A stretch of 64,000 nucleotides of DNA from Burkholderia sp. BCC1644 (GTDB taxonomy: Bacteria > Pseudomonadota > Gammaproteobacteria > Burkholderiales > Burkholderiaceae): positions 248,001 to 312,000 of the forward strand of contig NZ_CADFEI010000005.1 of assembly GCF_902833225.1 (NCBI RefSeq), in the 5' to 3' direction. The notes beneath the pieces were generated by a model. The model did not search any database and had not been told where the DNA came from. It was given only the letters and a program-made list of their open reading frames with translations. Made by a program: the position numbers and the translations under genes. Of this stretch, positions 46,935 through 55,858 are shown piece by piece (position 1 is the stretch's first letter; each line of letters begins with the position of its first letter).

Positions 46935-47399
46935 TCAGACCGGCCGCACCATGTGACGGATCGAGCCGAGTTGCGCGAGCCGCGGCCCGGCGACCCGGTA
47001 GCCCATGCGCTGGTAAAGACGCGCGGCGGGATTGTCGACGAATACACGCAGCTGCAATTCGTGCAGCCCGCGCGCACGCGCCCAGCGGTGGGACATGTCG
47101 AGCATGTAGGTGCCGGCGCCCTGCCCGCGATGGCCGGCCGCGATCTGCACGTCGCGGATGTGCAGCGAATCGCCTTCCTCGGTCACGCGCAACACGCCGA
47201 TGCGCTCGCCGTCTGCCTCGAGGATGAAGTTTTCGGATTCGCGCCAGCTCGCGTAGAACAGGTCGCTGCGCCACACGAGCCCATGGCGCTTGTAGTAGCC
47301 GCCCATGTTGCCGTGCGTCAGCGCTTCGGCGAACGGGAAATCACCGGGCTCCGCGGGCCGGAGCTGATACAGGAGTCGCAGGTCGGTCGGATCGAGCAT
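46935..47399 (-). CDS. GNAT-family N-acetyltransferase
   Basis: A 154-residue acetyltransferase. The acetyl-CoA-binding motif is IRDVQIAAGHRGQGAGTYML (Q/RxxGxG/A as RGQGAG), followed by LRVFVDNPAARLYQRMGYRV with the typical Asn and Tyr. The ATG at 47399 (MLDPTDLRLLYQLRPAEPG) is preferred to one ten codons upstream. The acceptor is unknown. It converges on the AraC gene and lies downstream of the tRNA cluster on the same strand. Confidence 0.87.
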   Translation of the reverse strand: MLDPTDLRLLYQLRPAEPGDFPFAEALTHGNMGGYYKRHGLVWRSDLFYASWRESENFILEADGERIGVLRVTEEGDSLHIRDVQIAAGHRGQGAGTYMLDMSHRWARARGLHELQLRVFVDNPAARLYQRMGYRVAGPRLAQLGSIRHMVRPV

Positions 47400-47530
47400 C
47401 ACGCAGGGGTCAAGAATGCATCCCGCCACGATAGCGCAGTCGCGTGGGGATGCAATCGCGAATTTCTCGTAGCGGTGAGGCGCGTGATGCGGGTGCGAGG
47501 ATGTGGGGCGGGCGCGATCGACGACACCAA

Positions 47531-47561
47531 TGAAAAAGCCCGCACAAGGCGGGCTTTTTCA
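47531..47561 (-). terminator. Intrinsic terminator of the tRNA operon
   Basis: TGAAAAAGCCCGC (47531-47543), loop ACAAG, GCGGGCTTTTTCA (47549-47561) is a 13-bp perfect stem, 5 bases past the 3' end of the last tRNA on the minus strand. Confidence 0.9.
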
Positions 47562-47566
47562 TTTTT

Positions 47567-47643
47567 TGGCGGAGCGGACGGGACTCGAACCCGCGACCCC
47601 CGGCGTGACAGGCCGGTATTCTAACCGACTGAACTACCGCTCC
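47567..47643 (-). tRNA. tRNA-Asp (GTC), second copy
   Basis: A 77-base cloverleaf on the minus strand with encoded CCA: acceptor GGAGCGG/CCGCTCC, anticodon stem-loop CCGGCCTGTCACGCCGG with anticodon GTC, and T-loop TTCGAGT. It differs from the other copy in this cluster at one D-loop and one T-loop base. It is the last gene of the operon. Confidence 0.97.
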
Positions 47644-47716
47644 AGTCTTGCTGCTTGCCTGGCAGGCGTCGGTTACTTCCTGCCGGCGCATCGTTTGTTC
47701 GAACGACGCCGAAATC

Positions 47717-47792
47717 TGGCGTCCCCTAGGGGATTCGAACCCCTGTACTCACCGTGAAAGGGTGATGTCCTAGGCCTCTAGACGAAGGGGAC
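47717..47792 (-). tRNA. tRNA-Glu (TTC), second copy
   Basis: A 76-base tRNA on the minus strand with encoded CCA: acceptor GTCCCCT/AGGGGAC, anticodon loop CCCTTTCACGG with anticodon TTC, and T-loop TTCGAAT. It appears identical to the copy at 48015-48090. Confidence 0.97.
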
Positions 47793-47824
47793 AACGTACT
47801 GCTTACATCTTTAACGATAAAGCC

Positions 47825-47848
47825 CGTTCAAAAAACGTTCTTTGAACG
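47825..47848 (-). other. Hairpin in the spacer between tRNA-Asp and tRNA-Glu
   Basis: CGTTCAAA (47825-47832) and TTTGAACG (47841-47848) form an 8-bp stem in the 66-base spacer. It may be a processing stem for the polycistronic tRNA transcript (inference). Confidence 0.4.
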
Positions 47849-47858
47849 AGCTTCGTTC

Positions 47859-47935
47859 TGGCGGAGCGGACGGGGCTCGAACCCGCGACCCCCGGCGTGA
47901 CAGGCCGGTATTCTAACCAACTGAACTACCGCTCC
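47859..47935 (-). tRNA. tRNA-Asp (GTC), first copy
   Basis: A 77-base tRNA with encoded CCA and anticodon GTC. The D-loop reads AGTTGGTT (AGTCGGTT in the other copy) and the T-loop ends GAGC (GAGT in the other copy). Confidence 0.97.
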
Positions 47936-48014
47936 AGCTTTTTTTTCTACCACCTGCAGGACATCGTCTCGGTCCTGCCTGCGTCGCGACACTTCTACGA
48001 AACGCCGCTGAATC

Positions 48015-48090
48015 TGGCGTCCCCTAGGGGATTCGAACCCCTGTACTCACCGTGAAAGGGTGATGTCCTAGGCCTCTAGACGAAGGGGAC
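48015..48090 (-). tRNA. tRNA-Glu (TTC), first copy
   Basis: A 76-base tRNA with encoded CCA, anticodon TTC and the typical Glu acceptor stem. It is the second gene of the operon, 137 bases after tRNA-Ala. That larger spacer is AT-rich and shows no gene. Confidence 0.97.
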
Positions 48091-48227
48091 ATGATCTTTT
48101 CAGACCTGTCTGACTTTCGCTATTCACTTCTGGTCAACAGCGAAGGCCGAAATTCTAACTGCTTTGAATCATTTTGTGAAGCATTTATTACTACCGCTGC
48201 TTCGCAAATCAATCCAGCTTGTTCTGT

Positions 48228-48303
<76 letters not shown>

Positions 48304-48321
48304 TTGCAGAACAGAAATGAG

Positions 48322-48350
48322 ATTATATGGACCTACTTTGATCTTGTAAA
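48322..48350 (-). promoter_or_regulatory. Sigma70 promoter of the tRNA operon
   Basis: On the minus strand TTTACA (48345-48350, 5/6 match) and a perfect TATAAT (48322-48327) are separated by exactly 17 bases. Transcription would start near 48315, about a dozen bases before tRNA-Ala. This is the strongest promoter I see in the window. Confidence 0.85.
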
Positions 48351-48431
48351 TACCCTTTTTGCGATTCGCGCGAAATATTTTGCGAAGCTGCCGCGCGCTC
48401 ACGCGCAGACAGCTTCACTGACGCGCGAATC

Positions 48432-49841
48432 TCAGGCGAGCGCGCCCTCGATGCGCGACACCACGACGTCACGCCCGAACAGCACGAGCACCGCGTCGAT
48501 CGACGGCGTATGCGTGGTGCCCGCCACCAGCAGACGCACCGGCATCGCGAGCTGCGGCATCTTCAGCTTGTGCGTGGCGAGCGTCGCCTTCAGCGCGGCG
48601 GACACCGCCTCCTTCGTCCAGTCGGCCGCCTTCAGCGCAGCGGCGAGATCGGCCAGCGCCGGCCGCACCGCATCGGTCACGTGCTGCGCGATTGCGTCGG
48701 CTTCCGGTGCCGGCACACGGTAGAACATCGCCGCACCTTCCGCGATCTCCTTCACCGTCGTCGCGCGATCCTTCATCAGGCCGACCACCGCATCGAGCGC
48801 CGGGCCCGTCGCGAGCGCCGCGTCGTCGATGCCGAGCGCGTCGAGGAACGGCTTCGCGAGTTCGGCGAGGCGTGCGTTGTCGGCTTCCTTGATGTAGTGC
48901 GCGTTCAGCCAGCTCAGCTTGCTGTGGTCGTACTGCGCGGGCGACTTGCCGAGATGCTCGAGATCGAACCATTCGACGAACTGCTCGCGCGAGAAGATCT
49001 CGGCGTCGCCGTGCGACCAGCCGAGGCGCGCGAGATAGTTGACGACCGCTTCGGGCAGGAAACCCGCGTCGCGGTACGCCATCACGCTCATCGCGCCATG
49101 CCGCTTGCTCATCTTCTCGCCCTGCTCGTTCAGCACGGTCGGCAGGTGCGCATAGACGGGCGCCTCGCCGCCGAGGGCATTCAGGATGTTGATCTGGCGC
49201 GGCGTGTTGTTCACGTGATCGTCGCCGCGGATCACGTGCGTGATGCCCATGTCCATGTCGTCCACCACCACGCAGAAGTTGTAGATCGGCGTGCCGTCCG
49301 GGCGCGCGATCACGAGGTCGTCGAGCTCCTCGTTCGAGATCTCGACACGCCCCTTCACCGCGTCTTCCCACACGACCGTGCCCGTCAGCGGATTGCGGAA
49401 GCGCAGCACGGGTTTCACGCCGGCCGGCGGCTCCGGCAGCACCTTGCCGGGCTCCGGACGCCACGTGCCGTCATAGCGCGGCTTAAGGCCGGCCTCGCGC
49501 TGGCGTTCGCGCAGCGCGTCGAGCTCCTCGGCCGACATGTAGCACGGGTACGCGAGGCCCTTCTCGAGCATCTGCGCGAGCACGTCGCGATAGCGGTCCA
49601 TCCGCTGCATCTGGTAGATCGGGCCTTCGTCGAAATCCAGGCCGAGCCATTGCATCCCTTCGAGGATCGCATCGACCGCTTCCTGCGACGAACGCTCGAC
49701 GTCGGTATCCTCGATGCGCAGCACGAACGTGCCTTCCATCTTGCGGGCGAACGCCCACGGATAGAGTGCGGAGCGGATGTTGCCGAGGTGAATGAAGCCG
49801 GTGGGACTCGGCGCGAAGCGGGTACGGACAGGACGGGTCAT
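48432..49841 (-). CDS. gltX: Glutamyl-tRNA synthetase
   Basis: A 469-residue class I synthetase charging tRNA-Glu. The HIGH-equivalent motif is in [25 protein letters not shown] is [10 protein letters not shown] near residue 240, and [20 protein letters not shown] is the conserved glutamate/tRNA block. It ends about 80 bases before the tRNA-operon promoter on the same strand, so it is directly upstream of two tRNA-Glu genes. Confidence 0.97.
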   Translation of the reverse strand: MTRPVRTRFAPSPTGFIHLGNIRSALYPWAFARKMEGTFVLRIEDTDVERSSQEAVDAILEGMQWLGLDFDEGPIYQMQRMDRYRDVLAQMLEKGLAYPCYMSAEELDALRERQREAGLKPRYDGTWRPEPGKVLPEPPAGVKPVLRFRNPLTGTVVWEDAVKGRVEISNEELDDLVIARPDGTPIYNFCVVVDDMDMGITHVIRGDDHVNNTPRQINILNALGGEAPVYAHLPTVLNEQGEKMSKRHGAMSVMAYRDAGFLPEAVVNYLARLGWSHGDAEIFSREQFVEWFDLEHLGKSPAQYDHSKLSWLNAHYIKEADNARLAELAKPFLDALGIDDAALATGPALDAVVGLMKDRATTVKEIAEGAAMFYRVPAPEADAIAQHVTDAVRPALADLAAALKAADWTKEAVSAALKATLATHKLKMPQLAMPVRLLVAGTTHTPSIDAVLVLFGRDVVVSRIEGALA

Positions 49842-50119
49842 AAACGGTAACTCGAACGCCTGGGGCGCATGAATGATTCGACGCGGGCGACGGCGGCAGC
49901 CTGGACAGCAACGGAGCCGGCGACGCCCGGAACGGGAAAGAAGCCGGAATTATACTCGCGCCGCACATCGCGCCAAGCGCGCCGCGTGCTTTATGATGTG
50001 CGCGCCGCGGCCGCCAGCCGGCACGGCGCCGGCCGCACGGAACCCGCCGCGCGGCCGCTCGGAACCTATCGCCGCAGCGGGCCGTGTGACCCGCCGCCAA
50101 GCCGCCGGAGAACCATTCG

Positions 50120-51046
50120 ATGTCGTCCCCTCGCCTGTCGCGCCGCCACTTCACGATCGCCGCCGCGTCCGCCAGCCTCGCCGCCTGCACGTCGTTCGGC
50201 GACAAGTCCCGCCCCGGCAACACGTCCGGCACCGCGCCGTCGCAAGAGAAGCCCGTGAAGATCGGCATCGCGCTCGGCGGCGGCGCCGCGCGCGGCTTCT
50301 CGCACATTGGCGTGCTGAAAGCGCTCGAGGCGCGCGGCATCCCGGTCGAGATCGTCGCCGGCACGAGCGCCGGCTCGGTGGTCGGCGCGCTCTACGCGTC
50401 GGGCATGAGCGCGCTGCAGATCAACAAGATCGCGCTCGACATGGACCAGGCGGCAATCAGCGACTGGGCGCTGCCGTTCCGCTCGCGCGGCCTCCTGCAA
50501 GGCGTCGCACTGCAGAATTTCCTGAACAAGACGTTGAACAACCGGCCGATCGAGAAGATGGCGAAGCCGCTCGGCATCGTCGCGACGGATCTGCAGAGCG
50601 GCCAGCCGATCCTGTTCCAGCAGGGCAACACGGGCCTCGCGGTTCGCGCGTCGTGCAGCGTGCCGTCGGTGTTCGAACCGGTGAAGATCGGTAATCGCGA
50701 ATATGTCGACGGCGGCCTCGTGAGCCCGGTGCCCGCGTCGTATGCGCGCAAGATGGGCGCGAGCTTCGTGATCGCGGTCGACATCTCGGCCCGGCCGGAT
50801 GGCGCGGCGACCAACAACCCGATCGAGATGCTGCTGCAGACCTTCACGATCATGGGCCAGACGATCAAGACCTACGAGCTCGACAAGTACGCCGACGTCG
50901 TGATCCGCCCGAACCTCGCGGCGATGGGCGGCAGCGACTTCAACCAGCGCAATGCGGCGATCCTCGCGGGCGAGGAAGCGGTCGCGCGCATCATGCCGGA
51001 ACTGCAGCGCAAGCTCGCGGCCGCGCGCGGCGTGACTGCGGCGTAA
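50120..51046 (+). CDS. Patatin-like phospholipase, predicted lipoprotein
   Basis: A 308-residue acyl hydrolase. The patatin Ser-Asp dyad is intact: oxyanion loop LGGGAARGFSHIGV, nucleophile S83 in GTSAG, and D197 in YVDGG. The N-terminus combines a twin-arginine-like motif (SRRHFT, R8-R9), a hydrophobic stretch and a lipobox LAAC (C23). It is thus probably a lipoprotein, possibly exported by Tat. Bacterial patatins are often RssA-like; this one differs by its export signal. It is divergent from gltX and converges on the NlpC gene. Confidence 0.9.
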   Translation: MSSPRLSRRHFTIAAASASLAACTSFGDKSRPGNTSGTAPSQEKPVKIGIALGGGAARGFSHIGVLKALEARGIPVEIVAGTSAGSVVGALYASGMSALQINKIALDMDQAAISDWALPFRSRGLLQGVALQNFLNKTLNNRPIEKMAKPLGIVATDLQSGQPILFQQGNTGLAVRASCSVPSVFEPVKIGNREYVDGGLVSPVPASYARKMGASFVIAVDISARPDGAATNNPIEMLLQTFTIMGQTIKTYELDKYADVVIRPNLAAMGGSDFNQRNAAILAGEEAVARIMPELQRKLAAARGVTAA

Positions 51047-51140
51047 TCGCGCCCGTCAGCGCGGAAGGCGGCCGAGGTCGCCGCCCCGCTGCGGCCTGCC
51101 GTGCGATAGCCACGCCGTCACCCGCGCCGCCCCCAAAACA

Positions 51141-51175
51141 AAAAACCCTGCCGCCTTTCGGTGACAGGGTTTTTT
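51141..51175. terminator. Bidirectional terminator between the patatin and NlpC/P60 genes
   Basis: AAAAACCCTG (51141-51150) pairs with CAGGGTTTTT (from 51165), with T-runs on both strands and a 14-base apical part that can pair further (CCG/CGG). Confidence 0.88.
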
Positions 51176-51196
51176 CGGTCTGACCGACCGCGAACG

Positions 51197-51871
51197 TCAG
51201 TTGTTGCCGTTCGCCGAATCGTCGCCGATCGTCGCGCGCACGCGCTGACGGAGGTCCTCGGGTTTCATCGGGAATTCCGATTCGAGCCGGCGCGCGCCGG
51301 TGAACCGCTTTTCCCAGTAGCCGCTGTCGAGATCGTCGACGCGAACGGTGCTGCCCGTCGACGGCGAGTGCACGAACTTGTTGTCGCCGATGTAGATGCC
51401 GACGTGCGAGAACGTACGGCGCATCGTGTTGAAGAACACGAGGTCGCCCGGCTTGAGGTTGCTCATGCTCACCTTCTCGCCGACCCGGCTCATCTCTTCC
51501 GCGCGACGCGGCAGCGACATGCCGAGCGTGTCCTGGAACACGTAGCGGACGAAGCCGCTGCAGTCGAGACCCGAATCCGGCGAGTTGCCGCCCCAGCGAT
51601 AACGCACGCCGATCATGTTCAGCGCGCCGACGACCACGTCGCCCGCCTTGCCGGCCATGCCGGCGAGGAACGACTTCGCGCCGCCGCTCGACGGCTGCGC
51701 GCTGGTCTGCTGGGGGGAGGAACCCGACCCGATCTGAGTCGAATTGGTGACATTCTGGTTAAAACTGCTGACTTCGTCGGCGAACGCGCCGGGTGCTGCT
51801 GCGAACAGGGCGCCGATGAACAGCCCGGCGATGGTGCGCGCGCATGCCTGGGTCAGGGATCGATGCTGCAT
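51197..51871 (-). CDS. NlpC/P60-family peptidoglycan hydrolase (Spr-like)
   Basis: A 224-residue secreted cysteine peptidase. A signal peptide (residues about 1-31, cleavage after GAFA) and a Ser/Gln/Gly-rich linker precede the NlpC/P60 domain (from about 75). The catalytic residues are C104 in SGLDCSGFVRY, H156 in TFSHVGIYIGD and H168 in KFVHSPSTG. The family cuts peptide cross-links in murein. It has no lipobox, unlike E. coli Spr. It follows yejF by 128 bases but has its own promoter. Confidence 0.94.
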   Translation of the reverse strand: MQHRSLTQACARTIAGLFIGALFAAAPGAFADEVSSFNQNVTNSTQIGSGSSPQQTSAQPSSGGAKSFLAGMAGKAGDVVVGALNMIGVRYRWGGNSPDSGLDCSGFVRYVFQDTLGMSLPRRAEEMSRVGEKVSMSNLKPGDLVFFNTMRRTFSHVGIYIGDNKFVHSPSTGSTVRVDDLDSGYWEKRFTGARRLESEFPMKPEDLRQRVRATIGDDSANGNN

Positions 51872-51923
51872 TGGTCGATGGAATGTGCTTAAAAATCAGC
51901 TGATTGGCGGAAAATTTCGGTCG

Positions 51924-51952
51924 ATACTAGCCAGCGCGTAATCGTTTGTCAA
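51924..51952 (-). promoter_or_regulatory. Sigma70 promoter of the NlpC/P60 gene
   Basis: On the minus strand a perfect TTGACA (51947-51952) is followed after 17 bases by TAGTAT (51924-51929, 4/6 match). The start would be near 51917, giving a leader of about 46 bases. Confidence 0.75.
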
Positions 51953-51999
51953 AACAAATTAATAAATACAATCGAGATGGTCAGACCATTGGACGTCTA

Positions 52000-53622
52000 T
52001 CACGCTTTCCAGACCGCTTTCAACAGCTTTTGTGTGTAAGGATGTGTCGGTCTCGTGAAGATGTCGGACACCTCCCCCGACTCGACGACGGCGCCGTCCT
52101 GCATGACCGCGACGCGGTGCGCCATCGCGCCGATCACCTCCAGGTCGTGGCTGATGAACACATAGCCGAGGTTGTATTTCTGTTGCAAATTCGCGAGCAG
52201 TTTCAGCACCTGCTGCTGGATCGACACGTCGAGCGCCGACGTCGGCTCGTCGAGGATCAGGATGCGCGGCTCCAGCACCAGCGCCCGCGCGATTGCGATC
52301 CGCTGGCGCTGCCCGCCCGAGAATTCGTGCGGATAACGGTGCAGCACCGTGCGGTCGAGGCCCACTTCGCGCAGCACCGCGAGCGACTTCGTGCGGCGCG
52401 CGTCGGCCGTCATGTCCGGGCGATGCAGCTCGAGCCCCTCGCCGACGATCCGCTCGATCGTATGACGCGGCGAAAGCGAACTGAATGGATCCTGAAAGAC
52501 CACCTGCATGTTCGAGCGCAACGCGGTCTGCTCGCGGCCGCGATAGGTCGACAGCGCGCGCCCCTGGAATTCGATCTCGCCGCCGGCCGTCTTCTGCAGC
52601 CCGAGCAGCGCCATCGCGAGCGTCGACTTCCCCGACCCCGATTCGCCGACGATGCCGAGCGTCTCGCCCTGCCGCACCGACACCGACACGTCCGCGACGG
52701 CCGTCACCGGCACCGTGCCGAACCAGCCCGCGATGCCCGGCCGCTTGCGCGCGAACTGCACGCTCACGTGGCGCGCATCGAGCACGACGGGTGCGATCGG
52801 CATCACCGGCATGACCGCGCGCTGCGGCCGGCTGTTCAGCAGCCGCTGCGTATACGGATGTTCGGGTTCCGCGAAGATCCGCTCGACCGGCCCGCTCTCG
52901 ACGAGCCGGCCGCGCTCCATCACGGCGATGCGTTCGGCGAAATGTCTGACGAGATTCAGGTCGTGCGTGATCAGCAGGATCGCCATCCCGCGCTTTTCCG
53001 CCTCCTCGCGCTGCAGCTCCAGCAGCAGGTCGACGATCTGCGCGCGGATCGTCACGTCGAGCGCGGTGGTCGGTTCGTCGGCGAGCAGCAGCCGCGGCCG
53101 GCACGCCAGCGCCATCGCGATCATCGCGCGCTGCCGCTGGCCGCCCGACAGCTGGTGCGGGTAACTGTCGACCCGCTTGTCCGGCTCCGCGATGCCCGTG
53201 CGCGCGAGCAACGCGATCGCGCGCTTGCGCGCCTCGACGGCCGACACGCCGTCGTGCAGCACGATCGTCTCGCCGATCTGCACGCCGATCGTATACAGCG
53301 GGTTGAGCGCCGTCATCGGCTCCTGGAAGATCATCGCGATGTCCGAGCCGCGCAGCCCGCGCATCTCGCGCTCGCTCTTGGCCGAAAGGTCCTGCCCCGC
53401 GAAGCGGATCGCGCCACTGACTTCGGCGTCGCGCAGCAACCGCAGGATCGACAGCGCGGTCACGCTCTTGCCGGAACCCGACTCGCCGACGAGCGCGACG
53501 CGCTCGCCGCGCCCGATTGCGAGCGTCACGTCGTCCACCGCGACCGTGTCGCCGAAGCGCACGTGCAGATGCTCGAGCGACAGCAGCGGTTCGTGCTGCG
53601 TCGATACGGTCGGCTCGCTCAT
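52000..53622 (-). CDS. yejF: Peptide ABC transporter ATP-binding protein YejF
   Basis: A 540-residue protein with two full ABC domains. The first has GESGSGKS near residue 46, [15 protein letters not shown] and [12 protein letters not shown]. The second has [23 protein letters not shown] and [12 protein letters not shown]. Each ends in the oligopeptide-transporter motif HPYTQ(R/K)LL. Fused twin ATPases are typical of YejF. The ATG at 53622 overlaps the yejE stop by 4 bases. It energises uptake of peptides such as microcin C in E. coli. Confidence 0.95.
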   Translation of the reverse strand: MSEPTVSTQHEPLLSLEHLHVRFGDTVAVDDVTLAIGRGERVALVGESGSGKSVTALSILRLLRDAEVSGAIRFAGQDLSAKSEREMRGLRGSDIAMIFQEPMTALNPLYTIGVQIGETIVLHDGVSAVEARKRAIALLARTGIAEPDKRVDSYPHQLSGGQRQRAMIAMALACRPRLLLADEPTTALDVTIRAQIVDLLLELQREEAEKRGMAILLITHDLNLVRHFAERIAVMERGRLVESGPVERIFAEPEHPYTQRLLNSRPQRAVMPVMPIAPVVLDARHVSVQFARKRPGIAGWFGTVPVTAVADVSVSVRQGETLGIVGESGSGKSTLAMALLGLQKTAGGEIEFQGRALSTYRGREQTALRSNMQVVFQDPFSSLSPRHTIERIVGEGLELHRPDMTADARRTKSLAVLREVGLDRTVLHRYPHEFSGGQRQRIAIARALVLEPRILILDEPTSALDVSIQQQVLKLLANLQQKYNLGYVFISHDLEVIGAMAHRVAVMQDGAVVESGEVSDIFTRPTHPYTQKLLKAVWKA

Positions 53623-54716
53623 CGCTGGCCTCCCGCTGCGCGCACCGAATCGGCGATCCGCGTGTCGAGCGCGTTGCGCAGCGCGTCGCCCATGAAGGTC
53701 AGCAGCAGCAGCGTCGCGACCAGCACGCCGAACGTCGACAGCGAGATCCACCATGCGTCGAGGTTGCCCTTGCCCTGCGCGAGCAACTCGCCGAGGCTCG
53801 GCGTCGGCGGCGGCACGCCGAGCCCGAGGAAATCGAGGCTCGTGAGCGCGAGGATCGAGCCGCTCATCCGGAACGGCAGGAACGTGATCACCGGCGTGAG
53901 ACTGTTCGGCAGCACGTGGCGCCAGATGATCTGCCAGTTCGTGAGGCCCATCGCGCGTGCCGCGCGCACGTAGTCCTGCGTGCGGTTGCGCAGGAATTCC
54001 GCGCGCACGTAGTCGGCGAGCCCGATCCAGCCGAACAGCGACAGCAGCACGATCAGCAACAGGAAGCTCGGCTCGAAGATCGACGCGAAGATGATCAGCA
54101 GGTACAGCTCGGGCAGCGAGCTCCAGATCTCGATCAGCCGCTGCCCGACGATGTCGATGCGCCCGCCGAAGAAGCCCTGTACGGCACCCGCGGCGATCCC
54201 GAGCAGCGTGCCGATCACGGTCAGGATCAGCCCGAACTCGACCGAGATGCGAAACCCGTACACGAGCCGCGCGAGCAGGTCGCGCCCCTGCGCGTCGGTG
54301 CCGAGCCAGTTCTCGCGCGACGGCGGCGCCGGGTTCGGCACGTTCGAGAAGTAGTTCAGCGTGTCGTAGTAATAGTGGTTCGGCGGATAGACGACGAAGT
54401 TGCCGGGCGCCTCGAGCCGCTTGCGCACATACGGATCGAGATAGTCGGCCGGCGTCGGGAAATCGCCGCCAAAGGTCGTTTCCGGATACGCATGGAACAT
54501 CGGGAAATAGGTCTGGCCGTCGTAGCGCACGACGAGCGGCTTGTCGTTCGACCACAGCGGCGCCGCGAGGCTCGCGGCGAACGCGACGACGAAGATCACG
54601 AAGCTCCAGTAGCCGAGGCGCTGCTGCCTGAAGCGTCGCCACACGCGGCGCGCGGGTGACGGCGACACGCGCGCACGGGCGGCATCGATGCGGGAAGATG
54701 CGACGGCCCGGTTCAT
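53619..54716 (-). CDS. yejE: Peptide ABC transporter permease YejE
   Basis: A 365-residue inner-membrane permease. One helix near residue 38 is followed by a large periplasmic loop with NWLGTDAQGRDLLARLVYG, a hallmark of the DppC/YejE family, then about five helices. The EAA loop is AARAMGLTNWQIIWRHVLPN. Its start is 48 bases after the yejB stop. Confidence 0.95.
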   Translation of the reverse strand: MNRAVASSRIDAARARVSPSPARRVWRRFRQQRLGYWSFVIFVVAFAASLAAPLWSNDKPLVVRYDGQTYFPMFHAYPETTFGGDFPTPADYLDPYVRKRLEAPGNFVVYPPNHYYYDTLNYFSNVPNPAPPSRENWLGTDAQGRDLLARLVYGFRISVEFGLILTVIGTLLGIAAGAVQGFFGGRIDIVGQRLIEIWSSLPELYLLIIFASIFEPSFLLLIVLLSLFGWIGLADYVRAEFLRNRTQDYVRAARAMGLTNWQIIWRHVLPNSLTPVITFLPFRMSGSILALTSLDFLGLGVPPPTPSLGELLAQGKGNLDAWWISLSTFGVLVATLLLLTFMGDALRNALDTRIADSVRAAGGQR

Positions 54717-54764
54717 CGCGCTCCTCGCCCCACGGCGCCGGGCAGGCGGATGGATCGTTTCATG

Positions 54765-55808
54765 TCAGCGCTCCAGGTTGTCGAATTGAATGCGCGGATC
54801 GACCCACACATAGCAGAGATCGGAGATCAGCTTGGTCGCGAGCCCGATCAGCGTGAACAGGTACAGCGTGCCGAGCACGACCGGATAGTCGCGCCGCACG
54901 ACCGACTCGTACGACAGCAGCCCGAGGCCGTCGAGCGAGAACAGCGTCTCGATCAGCAGGCTGCCCGTGAAGAACGCGCCGATGAACGCGGCCGGGAAGC
55001 CGACGATCAGCGGCAGCATCGCATTGCGGAACACGTGCTTCCACAGCACGCTGCGCTCGGAGAGCCCCTTCGCGCGCGCGGTCAGCACGTATTGCCGGCG
55101 GATCTGGTCGAGGAACGCATTCTTCGTGAGCATCGTGACGACCGCGAAGCTGCCGACGACCGACGCCGTGATCGGCAGCGCGATGTGCCACAGGTAGTCG
55201 AGCACCTTGCCGACGAGCGACAGCTGCGCGAAGTTGTCCGACGTGAGGCCGCGCAGCGGGAAAAGCTGCCAGAACGAGCCACCGCCGAACAGCACGAGCA
55301 ACAGCACGCCGAGCACGAAACCCGGGATCGCATAGCCGACGAGCACGACGAGGCTCGTCGCGATGTCGAACGGCGAACCGTTGCGCACGGCCTTCGCGAT
55401 GCCGAGCGGTACCGAGATCAGGTACGTGAGGAAAAACGTCCACAGCCCGATGCTGATCGACACCGGCAGCTTCTGCACGACCAGCGACCACACGCTCTGG
55501 TGGCGGAAATAGCTGTCGCCGAGATCGAAGCGCGCAAAGCGCTTCAGCATCAGCCAGTAGCGTTCGAGCGGCGGCTTGTCGAAGCCGTACAGCGCCTTGA
55601 GCTGCGCGAGCTGCTGCGCGTCGACGCCGGTGTGCGCGCGCATCCCGAACGGCACCGCGCCCTGCTCCGTCGCGCCCTTGCGCAACTCCTGCACGGCCTG
55701 CTCGACGGGCCCGCCCGGCACGAACTGGATCACCGCGAACGTGAGGGTCAGCACGCCGATGAGCGTCGGGATCATCAGCAGCAGGCGTTTGAGGATGTAG
55801 CTCCACAT
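54765..55808 (-). CDS. yejB: Peptide ABC transporter permease YejB
   Basis: A 347-residue DppB-family permease starting MWSYILKRLLLMIPTLIGVL. The permease EAA loop is TARAKGLSERSVLWKHVFRN, and about six hydrophobic helices are visible. The ATG at 55808 is preferred; the same frame is open far upstream but there it is only an antisense-like shadow of yejA. It follows yejA by 50 bases. Confidence 0.95.
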   Translation of the reverse strand: MWSYILKRLLLMIPTLIGVLTLTFAVIQFVPGGPVEQAVQELRKGATEQGAVPFGMRAHTGVDAQQLAQLKALYGFDKPPLERYWLMLKRFARFDLGDSYFRHQSVWSLVVQKLPVSISIGLWTFFLTYLISVPLGIAKAVRNGSPFDIATSLVVLVGYAIPGFVLGVLLLVLFGGGSFWQLFPLRGLTSDNFAQLSLVGKVLDYLWHIALPITASVVGSFAVVTMLTKNAFLDQIRRQYVLTARAKGLSERSVLWKHVFRNAMLPLIVGFPAAFIGAFFTGSLLIETLFSLDGLGLLSYESVVRRDYPVVLGTLYLFTLIGLATKLISDLCYVWVDPRIQFDNLER

Positions 55809-55858
55809 AGGGCGTCGACTCGTGATCGGTGGCGGGTTGAACGAAGGGCCGGCGCGGG

